DNA of 61,997 bases, taken from NCBI GenBank assembly GCA_017304475.1, contig JAFKKV010000015.1:253428-315424 (forward strand), given 5' to 3'. Both the position numbers and the translations under genes were made by a program. The DNA is from Hyphomicrobiales bacterium (GTDB lineage Bacteria > Pseudomonadota > Alphaproteobacteria > Rhizobiales > Phreatobacteraceae). Positions 55,183 to 61,997 of the stretch are shown here, piece by piece. Numbering within the stretch: the first letter of the stretch is position 1; each line of letters opens with the position of its first letter. The notes beneath the pieces were generated by a model. It searched no databases, was not told the origin of the DNA, and saw only the letters and a list, made by a program, of their open reading frames with translations.

Positions 55183-57840
55183 TCATTGCGTCGGTGGGTT
55201 GAACCAGTTCGAGACGTTCTGCGATACCGTGAAGTCACCGACCGTACGGATATTGAAGCGGAACATGAAGCGATGGACGTCGCGGGTCTCGGTCACCGTG
55301 CCGGTCGTCACGACCGCGGCAGCGAAATCACGCGAATAGAAGAAGCCGAACTGGAAGCACTCGTCGAGATAATTGACGCCCAGCGTCACGCCTTCGATCT
55401 TGTTGGTCTCGGCGATCGGCACGGTCGGCGTGAGATAGGAAGCCAGCAGGTTCTGCCGCTGGAACGCGAAGCGGCCGGCGGCATAAAGCGTCCAGTTCTC
55501 GGCCACCGTATAGGAGGCGGCCGCGCCGATGCCGCTACGCGGCACCTGGTAACCGAGCACGGGCTGCGGCGCCAGATAGGCATAGGTGCCGGTCAGGGCC
55601 AGCGCCCCGAAACGGCCCGTCGCCTCCAGTTCGCCGCGCTGCACGGCGAGCGAATGCTCGTCGAAGCGGCCACGCGCGCTGAACCGGAAGTCGCGGTTCA
55701 GCTGATAGGTGAAACGGCCGACATAGTCCGAGCGCGGCTTGTCGAGGCCGGAATTGGCTCCGGCACTCGCCGTGTCATAGCTGGTCGTCAGGCTCGGATC
55801 GCCATAGGCGAAGGAGTTGAGGCCGAACATGCTCACCGACTGGCCGAACATGACGTTCATGAACGAGCCGTTGACGAAGCGATGGGTGATGTTCAGGCCG
55901 TAGTTGAAACGGCCGCCACCCTCGACCCGGTCCCAGCCGGAGAACTTGTTGGCCGAGAACAGGTTGGTGTCGTCGAACACCAGGCTCTGCGCATCCTCGT
56001 TCGGCAGGCGGCCGATCGAGGTCTCGTTCGGCCTTACGATCACCTGGGCGATCGGTTCCACCGTGGTGGTGCCATATTGGGTCACCGCGATGAAGGGATA
56101 GCGGTAGGTCATGCCGGCGGTCGGCATGAACCGCGTTTGGGTCCGGCCGTCGTCGGCGATCAGGTTGGCGAACGAGCCGAGCACCTTGCCGCTGTCGCGC
56201 AACTGATAACCGGCGACATCGCCACGCACCGAGACGAAGGGCTCCCAGACCTGGCCATAAGCGTCGATGACGCGCCGGCGCCAAGCCACCTCGATCGAGG
56301 CGCGGCTGTAATTGCCGTCGATGCCGTTGACCAGGCAGTTCGCCGGATTGAGGTTCGTCGGGCTCCGCGGCAAAGCCGTGAGGCAAGTGATCGGCGTCAG
56401 CGGGTTGCGCACCGCGACATCCGCTGCCTCGCGTGTGAGGCTGGTGATATTGGTCCGCCAGGACAGCTCGCCGCCGAGCACCGACTGGTCGAGCACCCGG
56501 AAATAATCGAGCACGGGATGGCTGACCGGCAGGATCTTGTTGTCGACGTCTGTCGCGGTAATGCCGACATAACGGGTGGTCGACAGGTCGAACCAGCTCC
56601 GCTGGCCCTGGCCGCGCAGATAGAGCCTGGAATTGGCCTCGGTCTGTCCCGGCAGCATGAGCGAATAATCGCGCAGGAAGGCCGTGTCGGACATGAGATT
56701 GAGATCCCAGCCGACAGTCCAGCGCTCGGTGATGCGGAAACTGCCCGATGTCGAAATAACGCCGCGAAAGTCGCGGTTGCCGACTTCCGGCGTCCCGTCG
56801 CTATAGGTGAACACCGAGGGGTCGCGCTGCCAGATGCCGGCGGCACGGATGCTGTAGGCGCCGCTCTCGAAGCCGTGACGCCATTCGAGCACCGGCATGA
56901 AGCCCTGGCGCTGGTAATAGCGCGGCGCGATAAGCAGGTCGTAATTCGGCTGGATGTTCCAGAAATAGGGGACTTCCAGCCCGAGGCCGGTCCGGTTCGA
57001 GCCGGCGATATTCGGCATCAGGATGCCCGACGCCTTGCGCACCGAGGGATCCGGCGACGACATATAGGGAATATAGGCGATCGGCGTGCCGAAGATCTCG
57101 ACCCGGCTGTCCTCGAAATAGATCGTCCGCTCGGATTCCTTGTGGATGATCCGCTTCGACTTGATCATCCAGGTCGGCGGCCGTGTCGGGTCGTCGCGGC
57201 AGGCGTCGCAGGCGGTATAGGTCGACTGCTCGAAGGTCGTGACGTCGCCGTTCTCGCGGGTGACGTTGTTTGCCCCGATATAGCGCCGGTCCGGCGTCTC
57301 CAGATTGAGCGAGCGCACGAAGCCGCTGCGGAAGTCCTGGTCGAACTCCATGTCCTGCGCATGGGCGATGATGCCGGAGGGTTCGGTGATCCGAACGCTG
57401 CCGGTGGCGCGCACACGGTTCGTCTGCCGGTCATAGGTGACCTGATCGGCTTCGATCGTCCGGCCATCGTAATAGATCTGCACTCGGCCGCGCGCTGTCA
57501 CCCGCGACGTCCGCTCGTCATAGACCAGCTGGTTGGCATTCACCTGCATCGGCGCGTTGCGCGATGTCTGGGTGAATGTCGGAGCCGGCGACGGGATAGC
57601 CACGCCCGGCGCGGGCGCCGAGGTGGAGCCGATCGGCGAGCGATATTGCTGCGACGAATCGACGCGTGTCGGATCGGCGATGAACAACCGCGACGTGTCG
57701 ACCGGCTCTGCCGTCTGGGCGCGCAGAGGCGCATACCCGCCCCATGCGACGAAAAGCGCGACCACGCTCACCGACACATAAATGGCGGATCGGGCGATTC
57801 GGGTCGGAAAGGCGGGAAGAAGGCTGGGTGCGGAACGCAT
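55183..57840 (-). CDS. lptD: LPS-assembly protein LptD
   Basis: An 885-residue outer-membrane protein that inserts LPS into the outer leaflet. It has a long signal region (about 1-41), an N-terminal OstA/LptA-like jellyroll (NANQLVYDERTSRVTARGRVQIYYDG) and a C-terminal 26-stranded barrel ending ISQ-type SNWFNPPTQ. Cys are seen in ACDACRD and in ITCLTALP/NCLVNG, suggesting disulfides between the domains. GGAGGA lies 7 bases before ATG 57840, which overlaps the lptG stop by one base. A much longer open frame upstream is not supported. Confidence 0.95.
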   Translation of the reverse strand: MRSAPSLLPAFPTRIARSAIYVSVSVVALFVAWGGYAPLRAQTAEPVDTSRLFIADPTRVDSSQQYRSPIGSTSAPAPGVAIPSPAPTFTQTSRNAPMQVNANQLVYDERTSRVTARGRVQIYYDGRTIEADQVTYDRQTNRVRATGSVRITEPSGIIAHAQDMEFDQDFRSGFVRSLNLETPDRRYIGANNVTRENGDVTTFEQSTYTACDACRDDPTRPPTWMIKSKRIIHKESERTIYFEDSRVEIFGTPIAYIPYMSSPDPSVRKASGILMPNIAGSNRTGLGLEVPYFWNIQPNYDLLIAPRYYQRQGFMPVLEWRHGFESGAYSIRAAGIWQRDPSVFTYSDGTPEVGNRDFRGVISTSGSFRITERWTVGWDLNLMSDTAFLRDYSLMLPGQTEANSRLYLRGQGQRSWFDLSTTRYVGITATDVDNKILPVSHPVLDYFRVLDQSVLGGELSWRTNITSLTREAADVAVRNPLTPITCLTALPRSPTNLNPANCLVNGIDGNYSRASIEVAWRRRVIDAYGQVWEPFVSVRGDVAGYQLRDSGKVLGSFANLIADDGRTQTRFMPTAGMTYRYPFIAVTQYGTTTVEPIAQVIVRPNETSIGRLPNEDAQSLVFDDTNLFSANKFSGWDRVEGGGRFNYGLNITHRFVNGSFMNVMFGQSVSMFGLNSFAYGDPSLTTSYDTASAGANSGLDKPRSDYVGRFTYQLNRDFRFSARGRFDEHSLAVQRGELEATGRFGALALTGTYAYLAPQPVLGYQVPRSGIGAAASYTVAENWTLYAAGRFAFQRQNLLASYLTPTVPIAETNKIEGVTLGVNYLDECFQFGFFYSRDFAAAVVTTGTVTETRDVHRFMFRFNIRTVGDFTVSQNVSNWFNPPTQ

Positions 57841-58925
57841 CAGCCATCCTCCTGCTTCAAAAGCACCATGAAACCCATTAACGCACCGATGAATGCAGGC
57901 GACCACGCGGCGAGCAAGGGAGGCACCAGATTGGAGCGCCCCAAGTTCCCCGCGAGTTCGGACCCCACGTAAAGCAAAAATCCGGCGACCACGCCACCTA
58001 GAATCGTTCGACCGAGCCCACCTAATCGCGCGAACCGCAAAGACGCTGCGGCAGCCACCAGCACCATGGCGACCAGAAGCAGGGGCCGGGCCAGCAAAAG
58101 CTGGTACTGCAGCTCGAATCGGGCGCTCGGCAGCCCCGACTTGCGGGCGATCTCGATGAACTGTGGAAGCTCCCAGAACGATACCTGCTCGGGCATGACG
58201 AAGCTCTGTCGCACCTGCTCGAGGGTGAGCTGAGTCGGCAGGCGATAGGTCAGGTGATTTTCCGGCTCGCCGCTGACCGGCGTCACCCGCACCTTGCTCA
58301 AGGTCCAATAGCCGTCGTTCAGTTCGGCCGCCTCGGCATCGATCCGTTTCAGGAAGGTGTTGTCGGTGCCGTAGACCAGGGCGCTGACGCCGGCGAGGCG
58401 GCGGCCGCGTTCGGTCGCCGAGGCCGCGTTCATCACCACCTGGCCGCCATCGGTCGCCTGGCGCAGCCAGAAATCATTGCGCGAATCGGCTCCATAGCTG
58501 CGGCCGAACAATTGCGCTTCGAGCTGCAGGCCGCGCTCGCGGAATTCCGAGGCGACCGGGTTGTAGACCGTGGCGGCGGCCACCCCGATAAGGGCCGCGA
58601 CCGCCAGCGCCGGCGCCAGGAACTGCCAGGCCGACAGGCCTGCCGCTCGCGCCACCACCAGTTCGAGCTTGCGCGACAGACCGAGGAAACACAGCATCGA
58701 GCCGACCAGCACGGCGAAGGGCAGCACCACCTCGATGAAGGCCGGCACGCGATAGACCGCCAGCAGGGCGACCAGCTGCGTCGGGGCGCGGCTGGAATCC
58801 TCGACCCGCCGCAACTGCTCGACGAAGTCGACGATCAGCACCAGGCCGAATGTGCCGAAAAACGCCCCGGTCACGGCGGCGGTGAACTTGCGCGTCATAT
58901 AGGTCGCGAAGGTCCGCCCGATCAT
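57840..58925 (-). CDS. lptG: LPS export permease LptG
   Basis: A 361-residue YjgP/YjgQ permease with three N-terminal and three C-terminal membrane segments around a periplasmic beta-jellyroll. Together with LptF and LptB it extracts LPS from the inner membrane. Its ATG overlaps the lptF stop by 4 bp (ATGA), and its stop overlaps the lptD start by one base, so the three genes are translationally linked. The family features LSRKLELVVARAAGLSAWQF and VASEFRERGLQLEAQLFG are present. Confidence 0.95.
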   Translation of the reverse strand: MIGRTFATYMTRKFTAAVTGAFFGTFGLVLIVDFVEQLRRVEDSSRAPTQLVALLAVYRVPAFIEVVLPFAVLVGSMLCFLGLSRKLELVVARAAGLSAWQFLAPALAVAALIGVAAATVYNPVASEFRERGLQLEAQLFGRSYGADSRNDFWLRQATDGGQVVMNAASATERGRRLAGVSALVYGTDNTFLKRIDAEAAELNDGYWTLSKVRVTPVSGEPENHLTYRLPTQLTLEQVRQSFVMPEQVSFWELPQFIEIARKSGLPSARFELQYQLLLARPLLLVAMVLVAAAASLRFARLGGLGRTILGGVVAGFLLYVGSELAGNLGRSNLVPPLLAAWSPAFIGALMGFMVLLKQEDG

Positions 58926-60100
58926 GCCCGGTCACCTTGCGGGAACCGCTCGGCGATCCGCTGCGCGATGCGATCGGACATGTCGCTGAGCGACCGGCTG
59001 ACCGCGACCGGCAGCCGCGGCCTGAACCAGCCGAGCGCCATTGACCCGAACAAGACGATGCCGGCGAGCGGCACGGCATAGACCAGCGGCACCGCCCATG
59101 GCCGGCTCGCCGCCATGCCGGAAACGGCAAAGCCGGCGCCGCGAACGGCCGCCATGGCGATGATCGCGATGGCGATCGCCGTACCGCGGCTCTGCCGCGT
59201 CGTCCTTGCATGTCCCAGCATGGCGAACGCAATACACATCATGGCCAGTGGGTAGAGCGGCGCGCTGAAACGATCGTGCAGCTCTTGTCTAAACCGGCCC
59301 TGCCAACGCTCCAGCATGGGATCGGCAGGATCCGGTCTCATGAGTTCGTAGGTATAGCGTTCCGAAGGTCTATAAATGGTTTCCGCGGCCTGGGTCAGCT
59401 GCGACAGGTCGAAGGCATAGCGGTCGAACACGACGATCGAGGTCGAGCCGTCCTTGACTTCGCGGCGCTGCAGGTTGCCGTTTTCCAGGACGAAGAACGT
59501 GCCCTGCGGCTGCTCGCTGATGACCCCGCGCTCGGCCACATAGGTCATCTGCAGGGCCGGGTCGCGGCTGTCGGCGACGACGATGCCGAGCAGCACGCCG
59601 CCGGGCGCCCGATCCCGGATGTGAAAGGTGAGGCCGCGATCGGCCTGGGTGAACTGGCCGGGACGGACGATGGCGGTCAGGAGATTGGCCTGGACCTGGG
59701 TCAGCAGCAGCCGGAAATAGCGGATCGACGAGGGCGTGATGTAGAGCGCCAGCGCACCGACCATCAGCGACACCAGCACCGTCAGGGTCACGAAAGGCCG
59801 CATCAGCCGAAGCGGCGAGACGCCGGCCGCCGCCATGACGATCAGTTCGGAATCGCCGTTCAGCTTGTTCAGGGTCTGGACGATCGCCATGAACAGCGAA
59901 ATCGGCGCGATCAAGGTCACCAGCACGGGAATGCCGAGGCTGGTCATCAGGAAGAACAGGGCGATCGTCTGGCCGCTATTGGTGACGAGGTCGAGCTGGC
60001 GCAGCACCTGGGTGATCCACACCACCAGGGTCAGAATGAACAGGCCGCCCACGAAGGCGACCGCAGCCTGCCGGAAAATATAGCGTTCGAGCGATTCCAT
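58922..60100 (-). CDS. lptF: LPS export permease LptF
   Basis: A 392-residue paralogue of LptG with the same six-segment topology. It begins [18 protein letters not shown] and has [26 protein letters not shown], the coupling-helix region that contacts the LptB ATPase. LptF and LptG form the transmembrane part of the LPS exporter. It is first in the minus-strand operon lptF-lptG-lptD-surA-pdxA-rsmA and is divergent from pepA, with a 189-bp shared promoter region. Confidence 0.95.
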   Translation of the reverse strand: MESLERYIFRQAAVAFVGGLFILTLVVWITQVLRQLDLVTNSGQTIALFFLMTSLGIPVLVTLIAPISLFMAIVQTLNKLNGDSELIVMAAAGVSPLRLMRPFVTLTVLVSLMVGALALYITPSSIRYFRLLLTQVQANLLTAIVRPGQFTQADRGLTFHIRDRAPGGVLLGIVVADSRDPALQMTYVAERGVISEQPQGTFFVLENGNLQRREVKDGSTSIVVFDRYAFDLSQLTQAAETIYRPSERYTYELMRPDPADPMLERWQGRFRQELHDRFSAPLYPLAMMCIAFAMLGHARTTRQSRGTAIAIAIIAMAAVRGAGFAVSGMAASRPWAVPLVYAVPLAGIVLFGSMALGWFRPRLPVAVSRSLSDMSDRIAQRIAERFPQGDRA

Positions 60101-60289
60101 TTCCGGCCCATGCTTGCGGACGCCGCGGGCATCTGCATCTTCTCATCACAGACGGGTAAAAGGCGATCGTGGCGGCGGCAAGGTCGCAGATCCGATTCCC
60201 GCCACAGCGTCTCCCCCGCGCCACATCCTGCCGATAGTCTTGAAGGGGTGCGCTTGCGTCTGATTCCCACCCGACCCAGATTGTGGTTC

Positions 60290-61786
60290 ATGCCCGACAC
60301 CCTCAAGATTACCTTCGCCCCCCTGTCCAGCCCGGTCTCCGGCCTTGCCGTCGTGCTGCTCGGCAGCGACCTCGCCCCAGGCCCCGCGACCGCGGCCCTG
60401 GTCAAGCCCGCCGGCGACATTCTCGCCCGCGCGGCGGCCGCCGACGGCTTCAAGGGCAAGGCCGGCTCCTTTGTCGACATCGTCGCGCCCGACAAGCTGG
60501 CGCTGACCAGGTTGCTGGTCGCCGGCTGCGGCAAGCCGGCGGATTGGAAAGAGCTGGATGTTGTGAAGCTCGGCGGTGCGATCGTCGGCAAGCTGCCGGA
60601 TGCGGCGGCCGAAGCGACCATCCTTGTCGAAACCGGGCAGGGCGCCCTGACCGCCGAACAGGCAGCGGATCTGGCGCTCGGCATCCGCCTGCGCTTCTAC
60701 GCCTTCGACCGCTACAAGACCAAGAAGAAGGATGGCGACGAGGCGGCCAGGAAGCGCCACGTCACGCTGCTTGTCGGTGACGAGAAGGCCGCCCGCAAGG
60801 CCTTCCGGGCGCGCGAGGCGGTGGCCGACGGCGTCGACGTCGCCCGCGATCTGGTCAATGAACCGCCGAACGTGCTGACACCGCCCGAATTCGCGCGGCG
60901 GGCCGGCGCGCTCGCCGATCTCGGCGTCGAGGTCGAGGTGCTCGGCGAGAAAGAGATGAAGAAGCTCGGCATGGGCGCGCTGCTGGCGGTCGGCCAGGGC
61001 TCGGTCAAGGACAGCCAACTGGTGGTCATGCGCTGGGACGGTGGCAAGGACGGCGAGGCGCCGCTGGCCTTCATCGGCAAGGGCGTGTGTTTCGACACCG
61101 GCGGCATCTCGCTGAAGCCGGGTGAGGGCATGCAGGACATGAAGGGCGACATGGGCGGCGCCGCCGCCGTCGTCGGCCTGATGCACGCGCTCGCGGCGCG
61201 CAAGGCCAAGGTGAACGCGGTTGGCCTGATCGGCGTGGTCGAGAACATGCCCGACGGCAATGCCTATCGCCCGGGCGATATTCTCACCTCGATGTCCGGC
61301 CAGACGATCGAGATCATCAATACCGACGCCGAAGGCCGGCTCGTGCTGGCCGATGTGCTCTGGTACGCCAAGGACCGGTTCAAGCCGAAATTCATGATCA
61401 ACCTGGCGACCCTGACCGGCGCCATCATGGTGGCGCTCGGCCAGGAACATGCCGGCTTGTTCTCCAACAATGACGACTTGGCCAAGGCGCTGGCCGAGGC
61501 GGGCCTCGTCACCGGCGAGAAGGTCTGGCGCATGCCGCTGACGCCGGAATACGACAAGATCATGGACAGCCAGTTCGCCGATATGAAGAATGCTGGCGGC
61601 CGTTTCGCCGGCGCCATCACCGCCGCGCAGTTCCTGCAGCGCTTCGTCGATACCACGCCCTGGGTCCACCTCGACGTCGCCGGCACCGCGATGAATTCGC
61701 CCAAGACCGACCTGAACCGGTCCTGGGGGGGCGGCTGGGGTGTCAGGCTGCTCGACCGGATGGTCAGGGACACTTACGAGAGCTGA
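60290..61786 (+). CDS. pepA: Leucyl aminopeptidase PepA
   Basis: A 498-residue M17 di-zinc aminopeptidase. The catalytic core shows [15 protein letters not shown] (metal-binding Lys and Asp), [10 protein letters not shown] and [14 protein letters not shown] with the Asp-Glu pair. The enzyme removes N-terminal residues; some members also bind DNA. ATG 60290 ([13 protein letters not shown]) is the conserved start, although no good ribosome site precedes it; an upstream extension is unsupported. It is divergent from lptF, a conserved neighbour pair. Confidence 0.95.
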   Translation: MPDTLKITFAPLSSPVSGLAVVLLGSDLAPGPATAALVKPAGDILARAAAADGFKGKAGSFVDIVAPDKLALTRLLVAGCGKPADWKELDVVKLGGAIVGKLPDAAAEATILVETGQGALTAEQAADLALGIRLRFYAFDRYKTKKKDGDEAARKRHVTLLVGDEKAARKAFRAREAVADGVDVARDLVNEPPNVLTPPEFARRAGALADLGVEVEVLGEKEMKKLGMGALLAVGQGSVKDSQLVVMRWDGGKDGEAPLAFIGKGVCFDTGGISLKPGEGMQDMKGDMGGAAAVVGLMHALAARKAKVNAVGLIGVVENMPDGNAYRPGDILTSMSGQTIEIINTDAEGRLVLADVLWYAKDRFKPKFMINLATLTGAIMVALGQEHAGLFSNNDDLAKALAEAGLVTGEKVWRMPLTPEYDKIMDSQFADMKNAGGRFAGAITAAQFLQRFVDTTPWVHLDVAGTAMNSPKTDLNRSWGGGWGVRLLDRMVRDTYES

Positions 61787-61997
61787 TCGGGGGGCCGGTG
61801 CGAGCAGGCATCGGGCACTCGAGTGAATCTCGAAAATGCTTGTATTTTCAATGCGTTACACGGCGATCTTCCACCCTTCGAGGCTCGCGCCGGAACCAAC
61901 CGTCTTTACCTCTCCCCGGCGGGGAGAGGTCGGCGCGTAGCGCCGGGAGAGGGGGAATCGGAGCGTCAGAACAACGCTTTACGCGCTTCGCATGGCG
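61787..61997. other. Right-edge region with hairpin repeats
   Basis: After pepA there is no supported gene. CTCTCCCC-GGC-GGGGAGAG (61910-61928) is a perfect 8-bp hairpin, followed by CGGCG..CGCCG at 61931-61945, a type of dispersed repeat common in this group. Near 61871 a half copy of the ccttcgaggc palindrome of 12.37 kb occurs. Confidence 0.55.

Noticed and set aside
54916..57972. Long plus-strand open frame of about 1000 codons opposite lptD
   Set aside because: It is a mirror frame of lptD, with Arg/His/Asp-rich sequence and no recognizable domain.
57841..58308. Upstream extension of lptD into lptG
   Set aside because: The signal-like N-terminus and a strong ribosome site lie at ATG 57840; the extension is antisense-like and overlaps the well-supported lptG.
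59210..60289. Upstream extension of pepA by about 360 residues
   Set aside because: It is antisense to lptF, has an unconserved Gln/His/Arg-rich composition, and M17 peptidases of about 500 residues begin at MPDTLKI.

Overview
The window is high-GC chromosomal DNA of an alphaproteobacterium, most likely of the order Hyphomicrobiales (Rhizobiales). The evidence is the conserved gene blocks rpsF-rpsR-DUF2232-rplI / dnaB-alr-radA-cvpA-purF, fabD-fabG-acpP-fabF-mltG-yicC-gmk and rsmA-pdxA-surA-lptD-lptG-lptF/pepA, an Omp25/31-like outer membrane protein, and dispersed inverted-repeat elements of the type common in that order. A genus such as Phreatobacter or Bosea is only a guess. I see no rRNA, tRNA, CRISPR array, phage or insertion sequence.

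Layout. 1-4 kb: an MFS carrier, a cysteine-synthase-like PLP enzyme, a small EthD protein and an HxlR regulator. The HxlR and EthD genes share a near-identical 17-bp palindrome upstream. 4.1-11.8 kb: one very large autotransporter (2550 aa) built from tandem 282-bp and 210-bp repeats. 12.4-18.5 kb: a GcvA-type LysR regulator divergent from a probable operon of amidase, MFS carrier, hotdog thioesterase and a gamma-glutamyltransferase-family hydrolase that lacks the usual glutamate-binding Arg. 18.5-26.5 kb: single genes (2H phosphoesterase, YffB-like ArsC, alpha/beta hydrolase, Nudix, AraC plus EamA exporter, membrane proteins, NnrU, TPR protein, lipoprotein) leading to der.

28-41 kb: an NmrA-like oxidoreductase with divergent HxlR, an SDR whose catalytic Tyr is Asp, then purF, cvpA, radA, alr and dnaB, an Omp25/31-like gene inserted in opposite orientation, and rplI, DUF2232, rpsR and rpsF. 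41-45 kb: accessory genes, namely a COG0523/ZigA-type metallochaperone with a clear Zur box, a secreted creatininase-family protein and a sterol-desaturase-family hydroxylase. 45-52 kb: fatty-acid synthesis genes followed by mltG, yicC and gmk. 52-61.8 kb: rsmA, pdxA, a SurA-like chaperone and the LPS export genes lptD, lptG and lptF, divergent from pepA.

How it fits together. The right half is conserved core for ribosome, replication, envelope lipid and LPS assembly. The left half is accessory and regulatory. The dispersed ~32-bp repeat arms sit mainly between genes, often convergent ones, where paired arms can form hairpins. The most useful new observations are the paired HxlR operators, the Zur box, the autotransporter repeat architecture, the altered active sites in the GGT-like and SDR proteins, a possible rpsF leader and an acpP/fabF intergenic hairpin.
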